This document shows positions 53,853-64,000 of a stretch of 64,000 bases of DNA, piece after piece. The notes beneath the pieces were generated by a model that saw only the letters and a list, made by a program, of their open reading frames with translations, was not told where the DNA came from and did not search any database. Within the stretch, counting starts at the first letter, position 1. Each line of letters begins with the position of its first letter. The translations under genes and the position numbers were made by a program. This DNA comes from Anthonomus grandis grandis (lineage: Eukaryota; Arthropoda; Insecta; Coleoptera; Curculionidae). Location: positions 33,848,227 to 33,912,226 of the forward strand of contig NC_065546.1 of the NCBI RefSeq assembly GCF_022605725.1, in the 5' to 3' direction.

Positions 53853-56800
53853 CGTCCTCTCTCCTATTAGAATATTTCGTTTCCCACGCGTCGAACAATC
53901 GATTGTAGTACCTCGGCTCCATAAAATCCAAATATTTGAACGTGTTCGCGGTCGGAAATATCCTTTCGAACTTCCCTTTCACCACGTATTCATCCTCTGC
54001 TCTTATCAGTTGTCGCACGTCATCACCTATAGAGAAAAACACCCATATAATGATGCTTTTTTGAGAGAAAAGTGTTTCTAGATATTCTATTATAGTTCAT
54101 ATTCCATTAAAACATTTCAATACGCCCAAATAGCATCCTTACCAGTCAATTCCTTTAAAATATCATAGACATAATCTCCCCTACTATCAAACTGGGTGAA
54201 ACTGGTATGCTTTGAACGTTCTTTCTTGGTAAACGCTCTCGCGTATATCCGATTATCGAAGCACTGGGGAGCGGTCTTCACATAATCGGCAAGTTTAGCG
54301 GGCAAATGGAATTGCGCCATATCAAATAACGTTTGTACTAAGGGGCCTTTCACGTGGGCGTCCAGGGGCGATGCGCTGTGTAAGCTTGGAGATATGTTCA
54401 CCTAAAAACACCAACCAAAAAATAATACTAAATGGTAGTATTTATTTATTATGAATATATTCTTATAATTAATATAAGAATAGAAGATGGAAGATGCGAA
54501 AAATGTTGCAAGATATACGTTTAAGTACTTATGAAATGATGTTGATAATCAATACAATAATATTTCCCATTTGGATAAGATAGTATGCACTTCAATTTTA
54601 TCATCTTTAAGCATGTTTGGTAAGTTATTACAGTAAAAGTAAGTTAGTAGTTACGATAAAGATATGGTCTAAACTATATGAGGTAAAGCAAAAACCTCTG
54701 TAGCAGAGTTCAAGGGGTTCCAAAAATTTACAAGCTAAAAATATTTTTACATACACAAAAAAGTTATCATAAAATATAGACTTCTCATAAACTACAGAGT
54801 ATTAAAATTAAATACGCAATATTTCTGAATTTTAATATAAAACACCTGGTCATTTTTTTCATGTTATTAAACTTATCCGTGAAATACCTTAATTTTTTGT
54901 TAAATATGGCCTATATCTAAACCAATTACTTTTTAAGATATCTTAATCCTTGTGTAAGGTAAGCATCTATAAAAAGCGTATTTTTAAATCCCTTTATTTG
55001 CCGGCCTCGTCAGCGCGCAGGTATACACCTGCCTAGCAGTCATGCGGCCCTGGGTTGGAGTCCCAGACTTGGTATGCACGTTTGTGAGTGTACGACTTAG
55101 TTTTAAGTATACAGATTGGCGACTAGAAGACTACTGTGTGATTGTGCATACACTGTTGAGTCTTGTAGCGCTATTTTAATATTTTTGAATATTTATCATT
55201 ATGGCTGTTTATACCGCTTCCAAAGAAGTTCAATTTATTAAACGGTTTTATGGAGGCAATTCGGCCGTCTATTTTGAAAATAGACCGATTCTTTGTGCTA
55301 AAACTATTTTAAATATCGTGTCAAATTTTAAGACATCTATTTGCCTCCAGGAATGTAGAAATTGTCACATCAAAGCTCCACCTATTGAGAGTGAGTATAT
55401 AAGTGTTGGAGAGGAACTGGGTATGCATCATAAAATTGTGACGAGTATTTGGAAAAAAACATGGATATAAAGATTTTTAATATTCTAAAACTCAGGAGGT
55501 GTTTCCTGAAGACCAGTGGCGAAGAATGGCATTTTTTGAAACCATGATGGAAAAGGCAAATGAAAAGGAACATTTTTTTGGAAATTATTTTTTTTTTAGA
55601 TGAGTCCTCTTTTCCATTGCATGGTAAACACAATCCTCCCATTGTTCGTTACTGATCTCAGAAAAACGAGTACAGCAGTTTTCAGTTCTGTTCTCAGTAC
55701 CCTCAAAAGTTGAAACTTTAAACGCTGAAAAATACCCTCAGTTGCTACAAAACCAAGTCTTCCTGCCGTTAAACTCTTCCCTGATATTACTCAATTTCCA
55801 ACAAGAATGCTGTCCTGCTAATAATGCGGTTAGAGTAAAAGAATTTTTAACAAATACTTTTCCTAACCGCCTTATTAGTGGGACTGGTAATATTAATAAG
55901 TAAGTCACCAAATGACTTTTATTTGTTGGGTTATCTTAAGGAAACTATTTATAAACACCATAATAGCAGGCAAACAAATTTAGAGGAGTCGAGAAACAAA
56001 ATTGTTAAATTTGCCAATCCATTTTAGCTCAAACTCTTTTGGAAAAGAACCAGCTTTTGCGATCGGCTAACCTTTTGTTTAACTAAAGAAGGAGGCTTTT
56101 TTGAGCCTTTCATTTAAAGAATTATTTATTGGGTTTATTATAAGGACAAAGCTGTAATTTATAATATGAAATGGTTTTACACATGTAATTCCTGCATTAC
56201 AAAAATATTATACGAATGCCTCGTAATAGTTTTTTAAATTTTGCCGCAAGAGTTACAGTCCTTACCGATGTCAGACGCTTACATTTAAATTTAAAATAAT
56301 CGAGCTCGAACCTCGAACACCAACGTACTATCACGGCGGCGGCACTGCAACATCCATTCGCCAATCTGTATATGGTATAAATTACGTTACTTGAAGTGGC
56401 TGCAAGCGCTTTTTATTAACATGTTATATTAAAGATTTAGTTTAATAATAAGAATGAATAAGAAGAATGAATACTATTGCTATTGCTTATACGCATTGTA
56501 AAAATTAATAATCGAATTTTATATATTCCCTATTACTTTTCTTGTCAAAAATGTATTGCTAGTGTCATAATATAATAATATATATCATATATATCAATAA
56601 TATCATATATAATAATGAATATTGTTCTAGGATTCGTGAACACTCTATCTCATCTAATAAGGTCACTCTATCTAACGTCTTTTTAAAGCGCGTCAAAAAC
56701 TTATTTGTTGGGTCCTTTAGAATCTTCGAAAAAGTCCTGTGAGCTCAAAAAAATCCCCATTAATAACATCTACTCATTATCACTAGGCAAGAAGTATTTT

Positions 56801-59800
56801 CTGATTTGGTAAAGATAAAATCACTATCGATTGTTTTTCTTGGGTCTATTGTTTTATTTTTGTATCAAAACTGAAGTTAGTGAAAATCGATTTGTATTGA
56901 ATTTAGTTACTTAAATCTCGATTTGTTAAATAGAATATAATTTTTTTTGTTAATAAATAATGCATAGATGCATCACAATGCTTATTTTACATTTTTTTAT
57001 CTTTATTAAAAAAAAATCTCTAAAAATCGAGTGGTGCGATAATTTTGTCCAGGAGTTTATGTTAGACTAACTTTGGCACAAATTTCGTATGTCTTCGAGT
57101 CCATACTTATAAATTTTTAGACGAACCCTCGAAAATACCAAAAATAATCAGATTACCTCCATTCTATTTTCCATTTTATAGTATTCCATTTTATTTTATG
57201 ATAACTTTTTTGTGACCCACTCTGTCCATATAAAAATATTGTTAACTTATAGATTTTTAGCAGTTCTACAACTTTGCTATAGAAATTTTTGCTCGTAAAG
57301 TTTAGGCCCTATTTTACCATACCTAATAGGAGTAGAAAATGTTTAATTGTTGACTAAGTTGTTTATATTTACCTCGAGCAGCCAAGGTTTTAAATGTTCA
57401 TCCAATAAAACGTCCACCCCGAACAACTCGTAACAGTTATAATAACTGTTCATATTGTCCTCGCATAATGGGGTGATAAAAGGTTCGCACGAAATGATGG
57501 TTTTGATTACTAATTGTTGCAAGTTTTTCCATAAGGATTTCGTGTCTACTCCCTCCTTGTGTAGATATTCCATAAGCTTTGAAAGGGTCCTAAAACATTT
57601 TTTAAATAATAGTAAATTTTTGGACTTTTACCGAGCGCATGGAGGATTTATACCGGCCATGTATACACGTTTGGCGAGTTGAATTTTACGGATTGAGTTT
57701 TAATGTATTAGACTTAATAGATAGAGAGTAGACAGAGAACGACTGCATCGGTAACCTCCCACCGATAGCGACGCCGATTCTCCGTACCGCTCGCAATGTG
57801 AATTTAATTTCGGCTTGTGAGTGATGTTTAGCAAGCGCTTGGAGATGGGTAGGTTAGCCTCGAATCAAGTATTGGATTTTACGCGCACACGAAAGATAAA
57901 AATGTATGTTGTTTTTTAACGTGCTCATAATCGCAAGTCAAAACAACAACTTTAATATGCTCAAATCTTAAAAACCTTTGGTGAAAACTAAATACAATAT
58001 TCTAAAATAACTCTTAAACAAAATAATAATTCTAATTAAATGGATTATTTAATAAGGTGTTGGGCTTCACAGTATTCCAACCTGTCGTAAAATTCTCTAC
58101 GTACATTGGCTAACATTTCAGGTGGAATGGACCTAGAAATATTAATAATTCTAAGTCGCAATTCGTCCAAATTAACGGCTCTTCCATGTCATGTTCGGTA
58201 CCTCTTGTGGAAATAAGCCGTTCAGGAAAAGTGTTTGTTAAATAGCCCTGCACTTGTCTAGCGTTGTGAGCGGGACATCCGTCTTCTTGAAACCAAATTT
58301 CCTCAAAATTAACATCCAAGTTTCGTATAATATTTTGTTGCAATAAAAGTAAATATCTCTGAGTTTAAGGTACCATCAATAAAAAAAGGCCCTACAATGT
58401 GATTGGCTAAAATACCAGCCCAAACATTTACCTTTTGCGGGTATTGAGTTCGTAATGGTACACTCAAATGTAGATTTTCCCGAGACCAATATCTCACGAC
58501 CCAAGAATTATGTCGACCTAGAAGAGAAAAAGATGACTCGTCTGTAAATAAAATATTACTTGTGAAGTCGTCATCTTGATCAATTTTTTCTCTTAAAGTT
58601 TCACAAAACTCCAAGCGTTTTATTTGATCTTCTGGAAAAATTTCTTGAGTGTTTTTAATTTTATAGGCTTTGTACTTTGGGAGCTAGAACAAGGTTCACT
58701 TACTTCCACAAAAGCACACACCTTGACCTCGTTTTCAATCCTAGCGTCAGGTGTTCGACGAGGTTCCTGATCGCCACTAGAACATTTTGCACACCGATTT
58801 AGACATCCCGACTGCTCAAACTTATGCTAGATATTATAAATTGTTTTAGCAGTAGGGACTTGCTGATCAGGATATATAAATATAAAACGGCCGACAACTT
58901 CTTCTGCACTATCCGCATGACAATACCATTTAATGATATTAATCTTTTGATCAACAGTGAAAACCATTTTTATTTTATTACTGTATCCTTCTTCGTACCA
59001 AAGGTTGAAATAAATTGTAAACATGATCGGCTAACACGTACATAGGTATGCGAGGAATTGCAACCGAACTTTAACCGGACTGATAAGCGCAACGACGACG
59101 CGATAGCCGCCCAGGGTGGAGCCAAGTTTGTTCTCGCTCTACTCCGTCTCCTTCTTACACATTACGCAAAAATCATATTCGAACTTTTTCAACCGCCGAA
59201 CGTGTATACTCTTAGAAGTATATATAGTGTGTTACAAAAATCCAGGTCGCTACTTTAGGGGCATAACATACACGGTATTTTTTAAGACCAAAGTTTTTTT
59301 TCCTAAACCACCTCCTTCCTAAACCACCTCCTCTCCTTAACGGCAAAAGAATTCCCACGGATCCTATACAAACGTAAATTTGTCTGTGGAATGAAAAAAT
59401 ATCTAATTGCATTAGACATAATCCTTATTTATAGAGATTTCAAAATTGTCACTGGCGTAGAGTACAGAATGCAAATAAAACAAGTATTTTTAGTACTATC
59501 ACCGTTAAATTTTTGCGACACAATTTATGGACCATGTCTCGATAACTCCGACTCAGGTAGAATTCAAAAACTTCAAAACTCTTGCTTAAGACTTATATTT
59601 GGTATAAGAAGACGGCAACATATTTCTTATAAATTAAAAGAAGCAGGTTGGCTAAATATGCACAATAGACGAATATTACATATTTTATGTTTTTCTTACA
59701 AAATTCTTAAATCAAAAACTCCGCCTTACTTACTTGAAAAGCTTACCTATCGTACTGATGTGCATAATCTTAATATAAGACGTAAAAATCTTTTAACAAT

Positions 59801-62800
59801 TCCTTGCCATAGCAAAGAATTCTTTAAGCGATCCTTTTCTTATGTCGTACCAAATTTGATTAATAAGTTCAAAATAATTAATTTTACTGTCACTGAAAAA
59901 ACTTTTAAATTAAAAACCAAGCTTCTTCTTTTAAATCAAACTTAATTTTTCTTGAATGCCTTTCTTTATTAAAATACTACGCACATGCTAACTAACTGAA
60001 TGCAACGTAAAATATTCTATTAACATTTATTATTCAAAAATTAACTGTTTAAAAAAAAGGAAGAAAAAAGAAGATTTTTTTTCATTCCGTTTCATCCATT
60101 TTTCCCCTCATAACTATATGCCTACCTATCTGTTTTTTTTTAGTTTGTCTATAAGAATTGTTTTTTTTTTTCTCTCACTTCTTCTATTATAAGCCTTAAC
60201 AGAATCCAGGAAGTTGTTTCCTTCTTTTCTGGAAGTCTGAATGCATGGCTTTTTAGTTGCTTTACTTGTGTTAACTAAATTCTTTATATAACCTATTGTT
60301 TTTAATATGCTCTCTTTGTTTAATATTCTAATATTCAATTCCATGTATATAATCATATTACCTTCTGTAATTATGCTTTTTTTTTGTATTGGTGGCTAAT
60401 AAACGTCTTATTATTATTATTATTATTAATTTTTTTCAAAGTAACAATTACAACAGTTTAAACCTTCCGCTTTCCAGCAAACAGAAAAAATAACTTGACC
60501 ATGAATATCAGTCATTCACAAATTTAAAATGTTTTTAAATGTTTTTATTATTATGCCTAATGCAATTCGTTTGCCGTTCGAAATATGTAAAAATAATAAT
60601 GATATTAATAAGGAATGAGTTTATTTCAATGATTAAAGCCAATAAATATTATATTATTGCAAGTATAAGCATTCAAGAAGAAGTTCACCTCTAAATTCTT
60701 GTCTTCTTTATTACACAAAAACAGAATAATTCAGCACAAAACAAATAAAAACACAAGACTTAAAGAGTTACAAACTATAAACTACCTAAGCAAGTTCATG
60801 CTATACAAATAATTAATGTAAATTTATTTGAATAAAAATTTAATTTTTTTTAAATTTATTGCAGCTTCATTTTATTTTTGTTATTTTATTTTAGGTCACC
60901 TGAAATGTGAATTAATGCAATGTTATTTAGATCTTAATATAATTCGGTAGAGGATTATACAGATTAACTTTAGGAAAACTTTCTCAAGAAAGCTTTCAAA
61001 CTCTCAAACAAAGCAGTTCTATGCATTAATGACATGTAGATCTGTTTGAAATGATAACATAAGTCATATAAATAGGATGGAGCTTTAGACATCAGTATCT
61101 TGTGATAAAAACAGTGACAATACATTCTGGTTCTTGAATCTTTGGGCAGCCACCGCAATTTATGCGATACATGTTCATATTTTCTGATTCCCTAAACAAA
61201 TCGGTTACAATTTTGTACTCTTTATAATCTGTATCAAGGCAAGGACCGTAAACAGGAATAACTGAACTGAGAAAGAATCAAAGTTTCACATAATATTTTT
61301 TTTAATAGAAACACTCAAGCAATTCCCATGAGGATGTAATGTGTGTTTGTGAAATAGCAACTGTTATTAATTTTGATTTTGTCTTTACTGAGCATTATCC
61401 GCAAATTCTCTTCCATGATTTTGCATTTTTTTGTTAGCAATGAGCATGTATGGTAATGCAATATTAAAGAATACTCCACAGACGCCGGTGCAATAAAATC
61501 AAGATCGCGATTAAATCACCGACATTTTCCAAATTACCAACAGGGGGAAAGAACATTAAAACTGGGAGTCGTCGGCATAAAAATGAGTAGCACAGAGAAT
61601 TCAAATAAGTATTTAACTGGTCAGCCATTATTATTTCAGTCAGCTTTAAAAGTCAACAAAGATACTGAAGGGCATAAGATCAGAAATATTTTATGGATCT
61701 TTATTCTTAGGAATTGTAACTAGAGCATATTTCAAAGGAAATTGTGATGAGAGTGACATAGTGTTAATAATATTTACGACAGCAGATTTAATGAGAGGAC
61801 CCAACCCATTAGAACCAGGATTTATTTCTCAATTTAGCAAGAGGAATTATGAATAGCACTAGTATCCTGGAAACAAGAAAAAATATTATTCAATTTGTTG
61901 TTACCAACTGCTAAAGTTTTTAACTATTTATATAGATCTTTGCTACTTTTATTTCCATAAATTAAATTAAAATAGCGTTTTATATATTGCCTGATGTGGT
62001 TGATACTATTCCTTAAGCGTTTAAACTGTTCCCAATTATCTGCAGGTTAATGCCTTGTGTATCTCGCTATAGCTTTATCTCTTAATCTCATCAGATCACA
62101 AATCTTTTGAGTCAACAAAGGTACTTTTTTACTGCTCATTCTGACGGTTTTTAGTGGTGCATGTTTGTGAAATAGACCAAGATTGATGTTAAGCATTTTA
62201 ATTTTTTCGTCAATTTGGTATTCATACGACATTCGATCCATATTTGACTGAAGAAGATCGCTGTAAAATTCATCTGGTTAGCCTTGATTTGGAGTGAGTT
62301 TTCAGAAATTTTAGAACAATGAAGGACAGAGCCGTAACTAACGAAATTTACGCCTAAATAGATATGGATCCCCGTTATTTTTTGCATTGAGTAAAACGAA
62401 CCTTACGCCTTAACGGGAGGGGATATTTAACAGTTTTCATGGTTTTTAGTGCGACATGAGGTGAAATAATTCTTCTAGTTTCGATAGCATAAAGGAGGAG
62501 CATAAAGTATGGTAATTTTTCTGATATTTAATGAGCCAGAGCTTCTATATGAAAAAATAATTGACAAAACGTTTTCAACGAAAAAATTTAATTTTTTTTT
62601 TTGATCGGATTTCTCCAGAAGAAAATTCAGTTAATTTAAAGCTGGCGTCGAAAAATTTCATTGAAAATATTCATTAAAAATCATGCTATATAGTTTGTTA
62701 ATAAATTTTTCGACCCCTATATCCGGGATTTTCACCAAACTGATATGAAACTAGGACGTATTTTACAAATCACCCTAAAACATCAATAACGATTTAAGGA

Positions 62801-63749
62801 ATAACACTGCAAAAGTATTTAATTAATAGGAGAAGATAATTTTTTTTTGATGAAAAACTTACCATTTATGCCCATGACAAGCGTTGGCATCCTCATTACT
62901 CGTATACTGACTGGACAACTTATTTATGCTATAATTGGTTAAATGCATATACCTATCTTTTAAGTCTTTTACATCATCACTGTATTTCACTAAAAACAAA
63001 AATTAAATTAAAAAAAAGCTTTTAATGATATACCAAACTTAGTTTACCACTAGCAAACCGCGCTAAACCGTCCGGGTAAAGGTAGATCCTTAAAGGGTGA
63101 AAACTGGTGACTAAAACGTACAATCTTAAATCGAATTTGCTTCCGTTAATGAGGTAGGGGTTGTTAACGTATTTCTGGCACACCAGGGAGGTTTTTTTCG
63201 GTAATTGGGACCATTTGTTTATCACTTTTATGCCCACTCCACGCGCTGATGCCGGCTGAAAGTAATTTAGGTTATTGTAACAGTAATTGAAGTGTATAGG
63301 AAAAGTTCAACGGCAAGGAAAGGGAAAGTACGAAAATTAAAATTAGTAGTATTTTTCGACGTGACAAATGTGTGGTATATACCCTTTTAATTATTAAGTA
63401 TGTTGATAGCTATCTACACAGAATTTGGTTTTACACTTCAATTTTTCCCAAAACATAAGAATTGTGCTCTTCCCTGTTCTATTCACTTTAAAACAAATGA
63501 CTTTTAAAGTAACACCTTAAAAAGCCTCATCAAATCCTCAAGTAAACAATATATTTCAACGTTGGGGAGTCTGATGATGGTTTTATAAAATGAAACATGT
63601 TAAAAATGGAGATTTTATTTATGAAATTAAGTCGAGATATACTTACAGGCTTAATAATCCACATGTCTTTTCCATCTTTGAAATCCCAATTTTGCTTGAG
63701 AAGTTTTAATTCTTGAGGTAGTACGTAGGTATGAGGCAGGAATCCGAAT
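53853..63749 (-). CDS. TTLL4: TTLL4-type tubulin polyglutamylase, 3' portion
   Basis: TTL-like enzymes add glutamates to tubulin tails. Six minus-strand exons are visible, with consistent phases: 63749-63648, 63255-63048, 62989-62863, 57589-57373, 54401-54143 and 54026-53853. Motifs of the ATP-grasp domain in order: DMWIIKP, then PASARGVGIKVINKW, SKFDLRLYVLVTSF, HLTNYSINK, CYELF and FGVDVLLDEHLKPWLLEVN with the metal-binding Asp and Glu, then ISPSLHSASPLD. The C-terminal region FKYLDFMEPRYYNRLFDAWE resembles TTLL4. The last exon ends on GACG|GTGAGA, so a further exon lies downstream but was not found. The 5' exons lie beyond the window edge. Confidence 0.93.
54420..54990. other. TTLL4 intron, nothing seen
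   Basis: AT-rich intronic DNA with no named feature. Confidence 0.4.
55000..55190 (+). mobile_element. tRNA-derived SINE-like segment
   Basis: GCGCGCAGGTATACACC resembles a diverged A box and GGTTGGAGTCCC a B box (consensus GGTTCGANTCC) about 35 bases later. This is the layout of a pol III promoter within a tRNA-like head. It is not a functional tRNA: no clean cloverleaf can be folded by eye. The tail is unclear because a mariner remnant starts right after it. Confidence 0.4.
55195..56060 (+). pseudogene. Mariner-like transposase with DUF4817-type N-terminus, decayed
   Basis: The first frame (55201-55470) reads YTASKEVQFIKRFYGGNSAV, the insect DUF4817-type helix-turn-helix start. Later pieces give QWRRMAFFETMMEKANE, then FQQECCPANNAVRVKEFL and TNTFPNRLISGTG, equivalent to the QQDGCPAHNA and FPNRWIGRGG parts of the DDE region. 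Many frameshifts. It lies in TTLL4 intron sequence. Confidence 0.65.
56061..57372. other. TTLL4 intron, AT-rich
   Basis: No gene. A TA-rich run (about 56568-56625) could form simple hairpins. Confidence 0.4.
58040..59030 (-). pseudogene. Mariner-like transposase with DUF4817-type N-terminus, second copy
   Basis: The start MVFTVDQKINIIKWYCHADS (about 58966) leads into YPDQQVPTAKTIYNI, then FEQSGCLNRCAKCSSGD and RRTPDARIENEVKV. The DDE part reads NILFTDESSFSLLGRHNSW, then VNVWAGILANHIVGPFFIDG and IWFQEDGCPAHNARQVQGYL, and ends near 58060. A frameshift separates 58614-58309 from 58343-58110. Better preserved than the copy at 55195. It lies inside the 5.3-kb TTLL4 intron (62862-57590). Confidence 0.75.
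59400..60428 (+). mobile_element. F-type non-LTR RT 3' end
   Basis: An open frame (59391-59945) reads YGPCLDNSDSGRIQKLQNSC, then HISYKLKEAGWLNMHNRR and DVHNLNIRRKNLLTIPCHSK. It ends KLKTKLLLLNQT-stop. The 3' UTR ends in ATT repeats (60405-60428). It lacks everything upstream of the RT thumb. The same family supplies the fragment at 4740-5075. Confidence 0.75.
60429..60940. other. TTLL4 intron, AT-rich
   Basis: No gene or repeat structure supported. Confidence 0.4.
60965..62390 (-). mobile_element. Heavily degraded non-LTR element
   Basis: Minus-strand pieces in order: HCSKISENSLQIKANQMNF (about 62310), then FHKHAPLKTVRMSSKKVPLL and RLRDKAIARYTR (62190-62050), the linker after the endonuclease. 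A long unreadable or deleted middle follows. At the end comes LRWLPKDSRTRMYCHCFYHK and MSKAPSYLYDLCYHF (61160-61060), the RT C-terminal region. No intact domain remains. Confidence 0.6.
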
Positions 63750-64000
63750 CTGGGTAAATAAAAATATTTTATGTTTTTTTTTTCATCACAGGTTTGATTA
63801 TTTAAGAGTATATTGGGCCTGTTTTGTGATACAGGTAACTCCTTAAGGGTTATTACCTTACTTTCATTACTACCATTACTTTCTCAGTATTTTTCAATAT
63901 TAAAAAACTAAAGACCTTGTTTCTTTGTCTTTGTAAATATTAAAAGATGCTAGTGAAAAGTTGAATAACCGATTAAAAAATAGGTTTTGTCAGCAGATGT

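Noticed and set aside
55010..55085. Considered as a functional tRNA gene
   Set aside because: The B box deviates from the consensus and no acceptor stem or anticodon arm could be paired.
56568..56625. TA-rich hairpin-like run considered as a regulatory or origin element
   Set aside because: Simple low-complexity AT sequence, common in this window.

Overview
The window is nuclear DNA of an insect. It is AT-rich. The host genes are split by introns of 50-60 bp and by introns of 5-11 kb, with GTAAGT-type donors, and the intergenic and intronic space is packed with insect-type transposable elements. A beetle is my best guess, but that rests on general impression of the element mix and is not proven by the sequence.

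Host genes. (1) The KDEL receptor (8085-8989, +) has four clean exons giving 212 aa. (2) Bifunctional coenzyme A synthase (minus, 30997-9648) has eight exons giving 514 aa; its intron 1 (11.0 kb) and intron 7 (8.5 kb) are filled with nested transposons. (3) A small unrecognised 152-aa gene (31314-36646, +) shares a 316-bp head-to-head promoter region with coenzyme A synthase and carries a pogo-like transposon in its second intron. (4) An unrecognised 95-aa two-exon gene lies at 40799-41139 (+). (5) The 3' part of a TTLL4-type tubulin polyglutamylase (minus, 63749-53853) shows six exons and continues off both visible ends. A lone minus-strand terminal-exon candidate lies at 41654-41539.

Mobile elements, left to right: end of an RNase H-bearing non-LTR element (1-473); a 0.5-kb MITE (722-1223); a decayed PIF/Harbinger with interleaved antisense genes (1271-3894); an F-type RT fragment fused to an A-family non-LTR element (4740-7308); inside coenzyme A synthase intron 7, an ISL2EU-type element (10027-17683) with THAP/DDE transposase and YqaJ exonuclease genes, itself split by a B-family non-LTR element (10948-about 14582); inside intron 1, a stack of at least ten non-LTR fragments (20000-30480), including one long open endonuclease/RT frame (27865-25037); a pogo-like element (31808-35677) containing a near-perfect 83-bp-arm hairpin; mariner and R4-like remnants (37.3-40.7 kb); a hAT deletion derivative with a perfect 8-bp duplication (42453-43874); a decayed DDE transposase gene (44324-46536); degenerate tandem repeats (47.36-48.06 kb and 52.28-53.8 kb); another endonuclease/RT element (52056-49340); a SINE-like segment and mariner remnants inside the TTLL4 gene; and F-type and other RT remnants (59.4-62.4 kb).

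The host genes have unrelated housekeeping jobs: ER retrieval, CoA synthesis and tubulin modification. What links them here is their shared history of transposon loading. I found no CRISPR, no convincing tRNA or rRNA gene, and no clearly new functional system. The most unusual structures are the interleaved Harbinger genes, the nested ISL2EU/non-LTR insertion and the long hairpin inside the pogo element.
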